NCBI GenBank assembly: GCA_013177805.1
Contig: JABLXU010000039.1
Span: forward strand, 1 to 64,000
DNA: 64,000 nucleotides
Reading direction: 5' to 3'
Source of the DNA: Candidatus Omnitrophota bacterium
Lineage (GTDB): Bacteria; Hinthialibacterota; Hinthialibacteria; Hinthialibacterales; Hinthialibacteraceae
A program made the translations under genes and the position numbers. The notes under the pieces are model-generated. The model had not been told where the DNA came from. It searched no databases and saw only the letters and a program-made list of their open reading frames with translations. This document shows positions 8,727 through 18,066 of this stretch, piece after piece (the first letter of the stretch is position 1; the number at the start of each line of letters is the position of its first letter).

Positions 8727-8959
8727 ATTCCCAAGGCTCCTTTGCCATGCGAATCAGCTTTGGTTCATGGTAAACTGCGTATCAATGGATTTCAATATGT
8801 TAAAAAATTGAAGCCATGAGATTGGGCGGGAATGATTCGCCGGCGGATCGGCTGGGAATTCAACAAATAATATTGGAGAACCTGGAAAACGGATATGTCC
8901 GCCGGATTACCTTTCGTTTTGTACTTTTGCAGCCTCCACCCTGAAAAAACAGAATTGGC

Positions 8960-9871
8960 TCACGGTTCGTTTCCATCCTTCTTCCCGCAGAGCAGCACCG
9001 CGTCCCAAAGCTTCACCCCCAGCGAGGCGGCGATCACCTCGCATTTCGCCTTGAGGATAAAAAACACGCGCTCGTCATCGTGCGGCAGGGTTTCGTAATT
9101 GGCCTGCCCTTTGGAGATGATGACATCCGCCTCCGCGTACGCGTCCCGTAGTTCGTCTGACGCGGTGCGCAACACTGTGCCCAGTTCCGCGTTGCCGTTG
9201 TCGATCACCGGAACCACCGCGGTGAGACCCGATTCCCGGGCGTCCTCCATCGTCGCGTCGTTCAAAACTGGAACCTGCCGCACTACCACGGTGATGTCCA
9301 GCCGGGGATAGTCGCGGATCAATTCCTCGATGAAGATCCGGTCAAAGACGATCTCGCCGGCGTTATCACAGATGTATAGAAGTTTGGGACCGGTTTTCTC
9401 GCGATGGATTGTTTCGGCAAGTTCTAGGAAAGAGTCAAAATCATCCCGCGCGAATCCCTCCCGCAGCACTTTTTCGATTGTCGCGTGGATATCGAAATCC
9501 TCGTGAATGCCCAAGTCGATGATGTTGCCGCACACCGCCAGCTGGCAGGCCAGCCGCAAAGGTTCAGGATGGCCCGCGATCCGTTCCTTCAATTCGGGAT
9601 AGAGCCGCAACGCCAACTGGTTGTTATGTTTCTTGATTTCCCGGAAAGGATCATCCGAACCGGCGTGCCGTTGCCCCGCCCGGATGGCGATGAGTGAAAG
9701 TTCCGCCGGGGAGAGTGCGGGATCCGCCTGGCTGATCAGTGCGTCGAGATCGGCCCGCAGAGCTTCTTCAGTTCTGTCAAAAGAAGAGGATTCCCGCCCA
9801 TCCAAAACCAGCCGGTAAATCCGCAGCCCTTGCCGTTTGGCGCATTCGATACAGGGTGTTTGATAACGCAT
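8960..9871 (-). CDS. DUF89 family damage-control phosphatase
   Basis: 303 aa. The N-terminal CIECAKRQ resembles the CxxC start of bacterial and archaeal DUF89 proteins. The family core is present: YICDNAGEIVFD (about 165-176) with the metal-binding Asn-Ala-Gly-Glu, and later DVIISKGQANYETL with the Asn-Tyr-Glu segment. DUF89 (ARMT1-like) proteins are metal-dependent phosphatases thought to remove damaged or excess phosphometabolites; the substrate cannot be told from sequence. It sits 42 nt downstream of the cysH-like gene on the same strand and is probably co-transcribed with it. The 8727-8959 gap holds no gene. Confidence 0.82.
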   Translation of the reverse strand: MRYQTPCIECAKRQGLRIYRLVLDGRESSSFDRTEEALRADLDALISQADPALSPAELSLIAIRAGQRHAGSDDPFREIKKHNNQLALRLYPELKERIAGHPEPLRLACQLAVCGNIIDLGIHEDFDIHATIEKVLREGFARDDFDSFLELAETIHREKTGPKLLYICDNAGEIVFDRIFIEELIRDYPRLDITVVVRQVPVLNDATMEDARESGLTAVVPVIDNGNAELGTVLRTASDELRDAYAEADVIISKGQANYETLPHDDERVFFILKAKCEVIAASLGVKLWDAVLLCGKKDGNEP

Positions 9872-9913
9872 GTCAATACATTTTCCGGAGATATTCCGGC
9901 CGGGAGGAATCTC

Positions 9914-10669
9914 CTACCCTCCCGTCTTCCTCTTATCACTGAAGTTGATCCCACAGTACAGTTTGATTTCTTTGCCCGGATTGGCCTCCCGGATGTGACG
10001 CCAGCGGCCGGCCCGCTCATCTTCCCCATCGCGCACCGGCGTCGTGCACGTGGCGCAACCGATGCTGGGGTAGCCTTTGGCATGCAAGGGATGCACCAGC
10101 ACGTCATGGGCCTGGATGTATTCATCCACCTGCTCCCGGTTCCAATTGGCCAAAGGATGTATTTTATATCCTTGAATGCGGGGATCCACCGTTACGATCG
10201 GAATCTGTTTCCGCGCCCCGCCTTCACTCCGCAGCAATCCCGACAACACCGCTTTGAAACGGCGGGCCGCTTTCAAATAAGGCTCCTCCTTGCGCAACTG
10301 GCAACACAATTGGTAATCCCGGTCCCGCAGATACAATTCCCGCCCGTATTCCCGGAACTGCTCCTCCGGCGATTTCCCGGGCTTGTAGGTCTGGATGTTC
10401 ACCCCATACTTTTCGATCATCCGGTCCCGCAATTCCAGCGTCTCGGGGAAGTGATATCCAGTGTCGATGAAAATGATCTCGACCTGGGTCAATCCCATAG
10501 CGTACAGCGTATGGATCAACACCGACGCCGTTTTTTGCATACTGGACAACAGGGCCAGATGCGATCCAAACGTTTCGTGCGCCCACCCGATGATCTCCCG
10601 CAACGTATACGTTTCCAACCGCTCATTCAGCGCTTGCAAGTCGATAACCGGTTCGGTTAAAGGTGCCAT
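9914..10669 (-). CDS. cysH: APS/PAPS reductase (assimilatory sulfate reduction)
   Basis: 251 aa. The adenylyl-binding fold of the PAPS reductase family is followed by Cys122-Cys123 (QLCCQLRK) and Cys205-x-x-Cys208 (GCATCTTP). This set binds a 4Fe-4S cluster in APS reductases and in cluster-containing CysH. The catalytic Cys of the C-terminal tail is present (LYCGIN, Cys239), although the usual ECGLH motif is altered at both flanks. The central W(V/I)TGxRR segment is also changed (VLSGLLRSEGGAR), so preference for APS over PAPS is inferred only from the cluster cysteines. The product is sulfite. No cysDN or sulfite reductase gene is in the window. Confidence 0.85.
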   Translation of the reverse strand: MAPLTEPVIDLQALNERLETYTLREIIGWAHETFGSHLALLSSMQKTASVLIHTLYAMGLTQVEIIFIDTGYHFPETLELRDRMIEKYGVNIQTYKPGKSPEEQFREYGRELYLRDRDYQLCCQLRKEEPYLKAARRFKAVLSGLLRSEGGARKQIPIVTVDPRIQGYKIHPLANWNREQVDEYIQAHDVLVHPLHAKGYPSIGCATCTTPVRDGEDERAGRWRHIREANPGKEIKLYCGINFSDKRKTGG

Positions 10670-10998
10670 GCGAATTCGACCTTTATTCCCTAGGATTCAT
10701 GATGCGCGGTTTGTCGGCCAGTGGATAAACGGACCTTGAATCCGAATACCGCAAATTCACCTTAATATCTATATATGATGTAGACATTGTACCCGAAATC
10801 CACGGCTCCGCAACAGAAAAATAATGATGGCCTCGGATAATAAAGATTCGGTATCCAGGAAGGGTATTTTTCTTTTGGATTGGTGAATAGGAAGACGTCG
10901 CACGGCAACACGGCCCCAAGGCCAGGCAAGGGCCAGAACGATGGCTTGCCACATAATTCAAGGATGACCTGGGATATACTTAGAAAAAATCCGATATC
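10670..10998. other. Non-coding gap upstream of cysH
   Basis: About 330 bases between the start of cysH and the end of the patatin gene, both on the minus strand. It includes an AT-rich stretch (about 10755-10790, ATATCTATATATG) that may hold the cysH promoter, but no clear -35/-10 pair. At its end CCTGGG (10968-10973) faces CCCAGG (11002-11007) across an ATAT...ATAT inner pairing. This overlaps the patatin stop codon and may be its terminator on the minus strand. The two short ORFs in the track here have no support. Confidence 0.4.
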
Positions 10999-12078
10999 TC
11001 ACCCAGGCCGTTTGCGCGTGGTTTTGGAAGTGGTTTTTAGAGTGGAAGAGCGGGAATCCATGTGATCCACCCGGTTCAAAGGCTGTTGATTAGGATCTTC
11101 AAACCATTGGAAATAGGCTTCCGTTCCTTGGCGGCCATTTTCCACCAGTTGATCCACTTTTTCCCGGGGCAGGTTGAACTCCGTGGTTTTCACGCCGCCG
11201 GCGTCAATAAACACCGTCCGGTGCCAATCATTTTGATGCAAATGGCTCTTGTTGGCCATTTCGGTGATGCACCCTACCAAGATTTTGACGTAATCGAGGA
11301 AGTGGTTGATTTCCGCCGGTGGCTTGCGCCATCCTTCTTTTTCCGCCCGGATTTCATCTTCTGTGTCCACGCGGAAGCCCAGGGTTTGCTTGTTGTATAC
11401 ATGGTTCTCATGGTACTTGGTTGGATAATCTACCCGCGTGTACGTCTCGGTCCGGGAAGGATCCTCGACGAACCGCAAATCATCAAACAGGTCGATCGGA
11501 TAATTCCAAGTGAGCCCGCCGTCGACCCACACGCCAGCGTATTCGAACACGGCGGCGAAAAAGAGGGGGATGCTCATCGAAATCCGCACCGCCTTCCAGA
11601 CCGGCATATCCGGGTAGGTTTCATGCGAAAGCAATTCGGGAACCTGCATGGAGAGGTTGGTCCCAATTACGTAAAGTTCCCGGTAGCGTCCCGGTTCCGC
11701 CTGGGCTTTGTCCCGCAATTCACGCAAAGTCATGTCGGGAACGCCGCTTAAAGCATACACCTGTTTGCGCATCCATTGCGCAAAGGCATCTCCCTTGTAC
11801 CAACCATAGCTATTTAATAACCGCCGCGTGTCGCGGACGAGGCCGAAACTGTCGTCCATGAACTTCCGGAAATCCGTCCCGCCCACGATTTCCTTGATTT
11901 CCTGACTCCTGGCTCCCAGGGCCAGAATGGCAGCGGTGATCGCGCCGGCCGACGTGCCGGCCACCCGGCGGATCTCGGGAAGGATATCGCCCTTTTGGTC
12001 CAGAAACTCCAGCGCGTCCGCGTAAGCGATTCCCTTCACACCGCCCCCCTCGAACACCAGGTTCCGAAATTGACTCAT
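10999..12078 (-). CDS. Patatin-like phospholipase / acyl hydrolase
   Basis: About 359 aa. All patatin catalytic elements are present: the oxyanion glycines in FEGGGVKGIA, the nucleophile elbow GTSAG (Ser about 45 in track numbering) and the dyad Asp in VWVDGG (about 188). Patatin-like enzymes cleave acyl chains from phospholipids or other lipids with a Ser-Asp dyad. There is no signal peptide, so it is likely cytoplasmic or peripheral. The track begins two codons earlier, but AGGAGG lies 7 nt before the third codon (ATG AGT CAA) and too close to the first, so I place the start at 12078. The C-terminal tail after about residue 340 is Ser/Thr/Lys-rich. It appears to be transcribed alone. Confidence 0.85.
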   Translation of the reverse strand: MSQFRNLVFEGGGVKGIAYADALEFLDQKGDILPEIRRVAGTSAGAITAAILALGARSQEIKEIVGGTDFRKFMDDSFGLVRDTRRLLNSYGWYKGDAFAQWMRKQVYALSGVPDMTLRELRDKAQAEPGRYRELYVIGTNLSMQVPELLSHETYPDMPVWKAVRISMSIPLFFAAVFEYAGVWVDGGLTWNYPIDLFDDLRFVEDPSRTETYTRVDYPTKYHENHVYNKQTLGFRVDTEDEIRAEKEGWRKPPAEINHFLDYVKILVGCITEMANKSHLHQNDWHRTVFIDAGGVKTTEFNLPREKVDQLVENGRQGTEAYFQWFEDPNQQPLNRVDHMDSRSSTLKTTSKTTRKRPG

Positions 12079-12747
12079 GATCATTCCTCCTCTTAATAGG
12101 AAAAACCAGCCGATGAAGCAGGATGAAAAATTACAGGATGGAAAAATGATGGAGTATCAGGAAGGTGAAAGAGCGGTTATATCATACGCGGGTATCGCTG
12201 ACTGAAACATGAGGAAAGGAAAGGGAATAAGTGAATTTTTTTCTAGAGGATTTGCCCACCCAGGCCAGTAATGATTCTAATCAGGATGTTCAAATCCGGT
12301 GAGGACGGCCAGGTATTTAGGACCGTCCCAGCCTAAAATAAAAAACCGCTCCGAAGAGCGGTCATTTGAAATCCGCGGCATTTTTCCTCCCCAACGACCG
12401 ATTCGTTGTTCCCCATTTACTGCCGGCTGCCCCGTTTCGGGACCGGGTTCAGTCTTTTTCGGGGAAAAAGAGAAACATCACTTTTTCCGACGCGTTTGAT
12501 CGATGCCGCGGTCATATCAAACGATAGACCGAACGTACCCCTCTTATACCAAAATCCATACTCCAAGAAAAGATCCCCGAATGATACTTTTAAGGATTTT
12601 TCTTCACGAGCATCATGACCTTCCCGCCTCCAGGCCCAATGACGAAACCTCATCCCGTTACTATATTATAGATATTCAAGATTATAGGCGTGCAAGTCAA
12701 CCGCTGGAATCGGTTTCAATCCTGCAAGGATAAAAAAGGATTGTTTT
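12079..12747. other. Long intergenic region between patatin and the FG-GAP gene
   Basis: About 670 bases between divergent genes. It contains an intrinsic terminator pointing left (12335-12362), with no protein gene to its right on that strand. CGGTC/GACCG arms (about 12509-12532) and CTTTTTC/GAAAAAG add further hairpin potential, and two TATAAT-like hexamers read on the minus strand around 12665-12690. This suggests a small minus-strand transcript of roughly 300 nt. The 78-codon ORF 12417-12653 inside it has no visible family features. Confidence 0.45.
12335..12362 (-). terminator. Orphan rho-independent terminator
   Basis: Read on the minus strand: ACCGCTC, loop TTCG, GAGCGGT, then TTTTTATTTT. 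The stem is 7 bp (12345-12351 with 12356-12362) closed by a very stable UUCG-type tetraloop. The U-tract (12335-12345) lies on the minus-strand side only. There is no recognisable minus-strand gene between this and the next plus-strand gene at 12748, and the patatin gene starts about 260 nt beyond it. Confidence 0.8.
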
Positions 12748-14292
12748 ATGAAAAATTTATCTCTCCTATCGATACTTCTCTTGGGTGTGGCAGCCTCCGC
12801 GGAAAGTCAGATTCTGGACATGAACAATCCACCGGCAGGGACAGTCCGGATCACGGGGGGCAATCCCGGGGGAGAAACTGGATTCGCGGTCCGAACCATC
12901 GGTGATTTTTCCGGCGATGGCATTCCCGATTTTGCCATATCCTCACCGCTGGACGACCGGATTTATATTCTCTTTGGACGGCGCACCTACCCGCCGGTGA
13001 TCAATCTCTCCTTGTTAGCCACCAATGGTTTTGTGGTCAACGGCAACCCCGGCAGCGGTTTCGGCTGGTCGCTGGGCGCGGCCGGCGACGTCAACCGCGA
13101 CGGCCGGGCGGATCTCTTGATCGGCGCCCCTTTCGAAGGAGAAGGGGGACGGGTGTACCTGCTTAAGGGAATGTTCAATCTGCTCCCCATTCATGTCTTG
13201 AGCGAAGAAAATTTTCTGCTCATTGTGGAGGGGAGTTCCGGTGAATCGCTTGGGCAAGTCCTGGCGGATGGAGGCGACTTCAACAATGACGCCTCGTCCG
13301 ACATCTTGATCCCCAGTCCCAATTTTGTGGGGGATAGCAACGGCCAGCCGGTGATCGGCGCCGCGTATATCATTTACGGCCAAACCGCTTTCGAAAACAA
13401 AAGGATCAACACGCAATCGTTGGATCAATCCTCTACGTTGACCCTTTACCCTCCCAAAACCCCCGAAGGATTTGTCAACTTCCTGTTCGGCAATGTCATG
13501 GAATTCATCGGGGATTTTGACCGGAATTTTTTCCAAGACGTAGGGCTGTTCCAAGGGGTCACATATCGGGAACCTGAAAATCCGGACACCCCTGCTTCCG
13601 GGGAAAGCGCAGCCACGCTGCTGGTGCTTCCCGGCGGAGGCGAACTGACCGGCACGTTTCGGGTAGATGAATTACCCTTCGCCACGAAGAAAATCACCTT
13701 CCGGCTTTTTGACAAGCCTGAAGATCATGTCATTACGCAACTGCAACATGGCGATGTGGATCAAGACGGTGTGCCTGATCTCTTCTGCGCGTTTTCCCGC
13801 GCGCACCTGGCCGGTAATCCCGCAGGAAGCGGAGTCGTGGCATTCGTGCATGGTTCGAAAACCAGCCCGGAGGAAATTCTCCTCACTCCGGATAATTTGC
13901 AAAGCCATGCCCTGCTTGGCCTTCCCCAGGAAAACGCCGGCTTCGGCGCCCGCATGGCCAGCCTTTCCGAGGGAATCGCGATCAGCGCCGTTCAAGGAAG
14001 TAATCCCTCGGGAACCGAAAGCCAACAGGGTGGCGTTTATTTTCTGAAGGATTTCACCCCCTTGCTCGGAAAAACGGTCCTGGACGTACACCCCTTCGCC
14101 GCTCCAATCTATTTTGGGAAAAAGAAAGGGGATTTATTCGGGAGCGCCCTCGATGGATTGAACTTGGTCGATAAGTCCGGAGTGGAGATGGTGTTGATCA
14201 GTACCCGGGAGACTGGTTTGAATCCCGCCTCGGCTTATCTTCTGCCGTCCAGGGCCGAGCTCACGGGGATCATCGATTTCAGCATGTATTAA
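12748..14292 (+). CDS. Secreted FG-GAP / integrin-alpha-like repeat protein
   Basis: 514 aa. Signal peptide MKNLSLLSILLLGVAASAES, cleavage near residue 19-21. At least four FG-GAP-type calcium-binding repeats can be read: GDFSGDGIPDFAISSP, GDVNRDGRADLLIGAPF, GDFNNDASSDILIPSPN and GDVDQDGVPDLFCAF. Each has the DxDxDG.xD loop pattern and is followed by strands such as VYLLKG or AYIIYG. Such repeats form beta-propellers on cell-surface or secreted proteins. No enzyme domain is visible. AAAAAGGA lies 7-8 nt before the ATG. A second, longer FG-GAP protein occurs at 25932-27491, so this organism exports more than one. Confidence 0.8.
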   Translation: MKNLSLLSILLLGVAASAESQILDMNNPPAGTVRITGGNPGGETGFAVRTIGDFSGDGIPDFAISSPLDDRIYILFGRRTYPPVINLSLLATNGFVVNGNPGSGFGWSLGAAGDVNRDGRADLLIGAPFEGEGGRVYLLKGMFNLLPIHVLSEENFLLIVEGSSGESLGQVLADGGDFNNDASSDILIPSPNFVGDSNGQPVIGAAYIIYGQTAFENKRINTQSLDQSSTLTLYPPKTPEGFVNFLFGNVMEFIGDFDRNFFQDVGLFQGVTYREPENPDTPASGESAATLLVLPGGGELTGTFRVDELPFATKKITFRLFDKPEDHVITQLQHGDVDQDGVPDLFCAFSRAHLAGNPAGSGVVAFVHGSKTSPEEILLTPDNLQSHALLGLPQENAGFGARMASLSEGIAISAVQGSNPSGTESQQGGVYFLKDFTPLLGKTVLDVHPFAAPIYFGKKKGDLFGSALDGLNLVDKSGVEMVLISTRETGLNPASAYLLPSRAELTGIIDFSMY

Positions 14293-14329
14293 TCTGGGAA
14301 GAATTAATGCCGTTGGGCATGAATACCCA

Positions 14330-15484
14330 TCAGAAGCTGTAAATGACCTCGAACGCAATGGTATCTTGCGTGTCAGAGAGGCCATGGCCATCCAGAAACA
14401 CCTCCCGGCTGGCGTCGTCATGACGGTATTCTAGACGAGTCATGAGATTCTTCACCGGACTGTATCCCAAGGTCGCCGTGATTTCCCACACATCCACATC
14501 CGGTACGACCACACCGCCGGGTCCGCTCAGGTTAAAGGCCGAAGCCCGCGCGCCGTCCGCGTCATCGAACCATTCGCCCCGCAACGCTACGTAAAGATTT
14601 TCCAAAAGATCATAGCGGGCGTAACCAGCGATACCCATCCATTCGGCGTCTCCTCCACCGGGTGCCTGATTTTCATCCTGAGCCCAGTCGAAATTGGCAC
14701 CTACAGACCACTGTTCATTGACTTGCCAGGTAGCCACAAGGTCGTACAGCAGCCGGTAATCGTGGTTGTTGTCATCCAGTTCCGGACCCCAGACCACAGA
14801 GTTTTGGATATAGATCGACTCCGTGGGCCGGAAGCGGACCGCGCCATGAAATGTCTTGGAATCGTTGTTGTCATCCACCCAGTCCCACCCTTGGGTGACC
14901 GCGCCGCTCACTTCCCACATATCGTTGAAGGGATAAGTCAGCCGCAAGCCGGTATGGGTGAAGGGGATCGCCCAACCGAACAAGATGGAACGGGAGAAAT
15001 GACTGTTAGCAGGACTCTCAATCACCTCATATCCATGATGCGTAACCCACCGGCCCAAATCGATGGTCAATCCGTTGCCAATGGGCGCGATGTAAGAGAT
15101 GTAGGCCTGATAAATATTGAAATCATCGCCAAAATCCACCAGCGGATCGAACACGATCAGGTTGGAATCCTCACCGAGGGCAAAATCCACACGAAAGCCA
15201 ACCTCGTTTGATTCCTCAGGCAGCCGGTCGATGTAGAATTGGAACAACTGGAAATTGATTTCGTTGTGGTCCACGTCAAATACCCGCATGATATTCCCGC
15301 CTTGGTTCTCCTCTGGGTCATTCAAGTTGTAAATGTAGGACATGTCCAAATATCCCCCGAGTTTAATCCCCCAAAGCGATTCGGCCGTGGCGTCGGACAA
15401 CGATCCGGCCTGAACTGCCATTCCCTCACCCCCGAGTAAAATCGCCGTTCCGATAATGAGCACGATTAGTTTTTTCTTCATCAT
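14330..15484 (-). CDS. Outer-membrane beta-barrel porin (BBP2/OmpL-like)
   Basis: 384 aa. The signal peptide (KKKLIVLIIGTAILLGGEGMAVQA) is followed by alternating amphipathic strands to a C-terminal aromatic (FEVIYSF), the typical end of an outer-membrane barrel. The internal pattern IKLGGYLDMSYIYNLN, FQLYIDRLP-like, VGFRVDFALGED, LDLGRWVTHHGYEVIE resembles the putative beta-barrel porin-2 family. The transported substrate is unknown. GAGGAGG lies 7 nt before the ATG. Its upstream region holds a 26-nt direct repeat (15589-15654), suggesting regulated expression. Its 3' end converges with the FG-GAP gene, with 37 bp between them. Confidence 0.82.
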   Translation of the reverse strand: MMKKKLIVLIIGTAILLGGEGMAVQAGSLSDATAESLWGIKLGGYLDMSYIYNLNDPEENQGGNIMRVFDVDHNEINFQLFQFYIDRLPEESNEVGFRVDFALGEDSNLIVFDPLVDFGDDFNIYQAYISYIAPIGNGLTIDLGRWVTHHGYEVIESPANSHFSRSILFGWAIPFTHTGLRLTYPFNDMWEVSGAVTQGWDWVDDNNDSKTFHGAVRFRPTESIYIQNSVVWGPELDDNNHDYRLLYDLVATWQVNEQWSVGANFDWAQDENQAPGGGDAEWMGIAGYARYDLLENLYVALRGEWFDDADGARASAFNLSGPGGVVVPDVDVWEITATLGYSPVKNLMTRLEYRHDDASREVFLDGHGLSDTQDTIAFEVIYSF

Positions 15485-16006
15485 TACTCTTCCTCCTCAT
15501 GGTCAGGTGGGCCGAACAAAGTCGGAATTTGTGTGCGGGAAAGCGCAAAATTGAATCCAAAATTCTATCGATTTATTTTTAGATTCAATGAATAACATGC
15601 TTTAAAATAAAAAGTTAAATCGTATTCTTGAATAAAATGCATTAAGATAAAAAGAGTAAGGAAATTACATTTTTGCGCGATTTTGAGCAAATCCTGTTCA
15701 TGAATCAGCAGGGGAGTGGTTGATGGTCGGCAGGTAGAGGGGATAAAAGAAGGGCTTTGGCTACGATATAGCAGGCGTCCCTCACTCTTGCTTTCTCCCC
15801 GAGGGAGAGGGGACTAGAAATGCGAAGTTTGTTGATACCCGAATTGAACCGCGGATGGCACCGAAGGAGGCACGGAAGGAAGCGCAGTTTAAAAGTCTCA
15901 AGCGCGCTCAGATTCCGGAACGCGGATTGCTTCCCATCGTGTTCATCGCTATGATTCCCGTAAATGGCTGCTAAGGGCTATTCTATCCATTGACTAAAAA
16001 TTCCTT
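15485..16006. other. Intergenic region between the porin and trpE (divergent)
   Basis: 522 bases. The porin-proximal 170 bases are very AT-rich and carry a 26-nt direct repeat and the inverted pair ATTGAATC (15550-15557) / GATTCAAT (15582-15589). The trpE-proximal part carries a CCCTCAC...GGGAGAGGGG palindrome-like element (15779-15812) related to one at 52332. I looked for a trp leader peptide rich in Trp codons just upstream of trpE and did not find one. Confidence 0.5.
15589..15654. repeat. Tandem 26-nt direct repeat, 40-bp period, upstream of porin gene
   Basis: Copy 1 (15589-15614) and copy 2 (15629-15654) share the pattern TGAATAA-x-ATGC-x-TTAA-x-ATAAAAAG, 23 of 26 positions identical. 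The 40-bp period is close to four helical turns, so both copies face the same side of the DNA. They lie about 105-170 bp upstream of the porin start codon in an AT-rich tract. Binding sites for a regulator or a duplicated promoter element are both possible. Confidence 0.6.
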
Positions 16007-17491
16007 ATGTACGCTCCCGCATTCGATCAATTTCGTGAACTCGCCCGTCAGGGAAACCTGGTCCCGGTTTACAAGGTCATCATGGCCGATTTGGAAACGC
16101 CGGTATCCGCGTTCTTTAAATTGGCCGAAGATAATCCCCACGCGTTTCTGCTGGAGAGCGTCGAGCAGGGAGAAAAGCTGGGACGCTATTCATTCATCGG
16201 CTATGATCCCTCTCACATCTTTATCTGCCGTGGCCGGGAGATGATAGAAATCCGGGGCGAAGAGGTTATAGACCATCCCATCGCTCCCGGACACGATCCG
16301 CTTGCCGTCCTGCAAGAATTTATGCAGCGGTTCCAGCCGGTGGAGACCGATGGCCTGCCTCCCTTCTTCGGAGGATTGGTCGGTTACCTGGGTTATGAGA
16401 TGACCCAGCATTTCGAGCGGCTGGAATTCAAAAACCGCGACGATTTTGGCATTCCCGACGCGGTGTTTTATTATGCCGGCACGGTAATCGCTTTCGACCA
16501 CTTCCAGCGGACCATCACGGTAATCGCTAACGCCCATATCGATTCATCGCCCGAAAAGGCTTACGAGGAGGCAGTCCAGCGCATCGGCCTGGTGGTGGAA
16601 AAAATGCGCAAGCCCCTGCCCCGCATTTCCTTCGGCGCGGGGAGGACTCCGCCGCTCCCAATCGAAACCAACTGGTCCAAGGAGGCATTCCAAAATGCCG
16701 TGGACCGGTCGTTGGAATACATCCGCGCGGGCGACATTTATCAGATCCAGATCGGTATCCGCACGGAAGTGAATCTGGAAAGCGGACCCATGGATGTGTA
16801 CCGCGCCCTGCGGCGGATCAACCCTTCGCCATATACCTTCTTTTTCCGCCATGAAAATCTGAACCTGGTCGGCGGATCACCGGAAATTCTGGTCAAAATG
16901 ATGGACCGGCAGGTGACCTACCGTCCCATCGCGGGAACCCGGCGGCGGGGCAAAACGCAGGAAGAAGATCTCTACCTTGAAAACATCCTGCGTAACGATC
17001 CCAAGGAACAGGCCGAACACATCATGCTGGTGGACCTGGGCCGGAATGACATCGGCCGCGTGTGCGCTTTCCATACGGTCAAGGTCACGGACCTGATGTA
17101 CGTGGAGCGGTACTCGCACGTGATGCACCTGGTCTCCAACGTGACCGGCGAGCTCTTGGAAAACAAGAATGCCTTCGACCTGATGCGCGCTGTGTTTCCC
17201 GCGGGCACGGTTACCGGCGCGCCCAAGATCCGCTCCATGGAGATCATCGAAGAACTGGAAGAGACGCGGCGGGGACCCTACGCCGGTGCGGTGGGCTGGT
17301 TCGGCCTCAATGGCGGGATGGATTTTTGCATCACGCTGCGGACGATTCTCACGATCGGGAGAAAAGCCTACTGGCAGGCCTCGGCGGGCATCGTGGCGGA
17401 TTCGGACCGGGATTTCGAATACGAGGAAGTCATGAGCAAATGCCGGGCCATGCTGCGCGCCATCGAGATGGCCGAGTGCTCAAAGGAATAG
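16007..17491 (+). CDS. trpE: Anthranilate synthase component I
   Basis: 494 aa, standard length. The N-terminal [18 protein letters not shown] segment is the tryptophan-feedback site typical of TrpE. The chorismate-binding core shows [15 protein letters not shown] (PIAGT indicates TrpE rather than PabB, which has PIKGT), [12 protein letters not shown] and [19 protein letters not shown]. It converts chorismate and ammonia to anthranilate, the first committed step of tryptophan synthesis, with TrpG as glutamine amidotransferase. trpG starts 2 nt after the stop codon, so the two are translationally coupled. No other trp genes follow. No strong Shine-Dalgarno precedes the ATG. Confidence 0.95.
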   Translation: MYAPAFDQFRELARQGNLVPVYKVIMADLETPVSAFFKLAEDNPHAFLLESVEQGEKLGRYSFIGYDPSHIFICRGREMIEIRGEEVIDHPIAPGHDPLAVLQEFMQRFQPVETDGLPPFFGGLVGYLGYEMTQHFERLEFKNRDDFGIPDAVFYYAGTVIAFDHFQRTITVIANAHIDSSPEKAYEEAVQRIGLVVEKMRKPLPRISFGAGRTPPLPIETNWSKEAFQNAVDRSLEYIRAGDIYQIQIGIRTEVNLESGPMDVYRALRRINPSPYTFFFRHENLNLVGGSPEILVKMMDRQVTYRPIAGTRRRGKTQEEDLYLENILRNDPKEQAEHIMLVDLGRNDIGRVCAFHTVKVTDLMYVERYSHVMHLVSNVTGELLENKNAFDLMRAVFPAGTVTGAPKIRSMEIIEELEETRRGPYAGAVGWFGLNGGMDFCITLRTILTIGRKAYWQASAGIVADSDRDFEYEEVMSKCRAMLRAIEMAECSKE

Positions 17492-17493
17492 CC

Positions 17494-18066
17494 ATGCTGA
17501 TCGTCATCGATAACTACGATTCGTTTACCTATAACCTGTATCAATACCTGGGCGAGCTGGGCGCCGAGATGGAAGTGCACCGCAACGACCAAATCACGGT
17601 GGACGAAATCGCCCGCAAAAATCCAGCCGGCCTGTTGATCTCCCCCGGCCCCGGCACGCCCGATGACGGGGGGATTTCGCTGGAAGCCATCGGCCGCTTC
17701 CACAAGGAAATCCCCATTCTGGGGGTCTGCCTCGGGCATCAATCGATCGGCCAGTATTTCGGGGGCCTCGTGCGGCGCGCGGACCGGATCATGCACGGCA
17801 AGACCTCGCTGGTGCATCACAACGGCCGTCATATCTTTGCCGGCTTGGACAATCCCTTCGTCGCCACCCGTTACCATTCCCTGCTGGTGGACCGCCCTAC
17901 CTTGCCGGATGTGCTCGAAATCACCGCGGAAACAGATCAGGGGGAAATCATGGGTTTACGGCATAAGGATTATCCGGTCTTCGGGGTACAGTTCCATCCC
18001 GAGTCCATCCTCACCGTGGAAGGCAAACGGCTTTTGGCGAATTTTTTGCGGATCATGAAAGGGTAA
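17494..18066 (+). CDS. trpG: Anthranilate synthase component II (glutamine amidotransferase)
   Basis: 190 aa. The track ORF begins at 17062 inside trpE, but the protein starts at the ATG at 17494 ([15 protein letters not shown]), 2 nt after the trpE stop and with AAAGGA upstream. Class I amidotransferase triad: the Cys in GVCLGHQ and the His-x-Glu in [16 protein letters not shown] is the oxyanion-loop motif. It supplies ammonia to TrpE and in many bacteria also serves PabB for folate synthesis. It ends the two-gene unit; about 490 bases follow before the sirtuin gene. Confidence 0.95.
   Translation: MLIVIDNYDSFTYNLYQYLGELGAEMEVHRNDQITVDEIARKNPAGLLISPGPGTPDDGGISLEAIGRFHKEIPILGVCLGHQSIGQYFGGLVRRADRIMHGKTSLVHHNGRHIFAGLDNPFVATRYHSLLVDRPTLPDVLEITAETDQGEIMGLRHKDYPVFGVQFHPESILTVEGKRLLANFLRIMKG

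Noticed and set aside
12417-12653. 78-aa minus-strand ORF upstream of the orphan terminator
   Set aside because: Composition is arbitrary and there is no ribosome-binding site; the terminator is better explained by a non-coding transcript.
15840-16006. Possible trp leader peptide and attenuator
   Set aside because: The only short ORF near trpE has no Trp codons and no terminator hairpin follows it.
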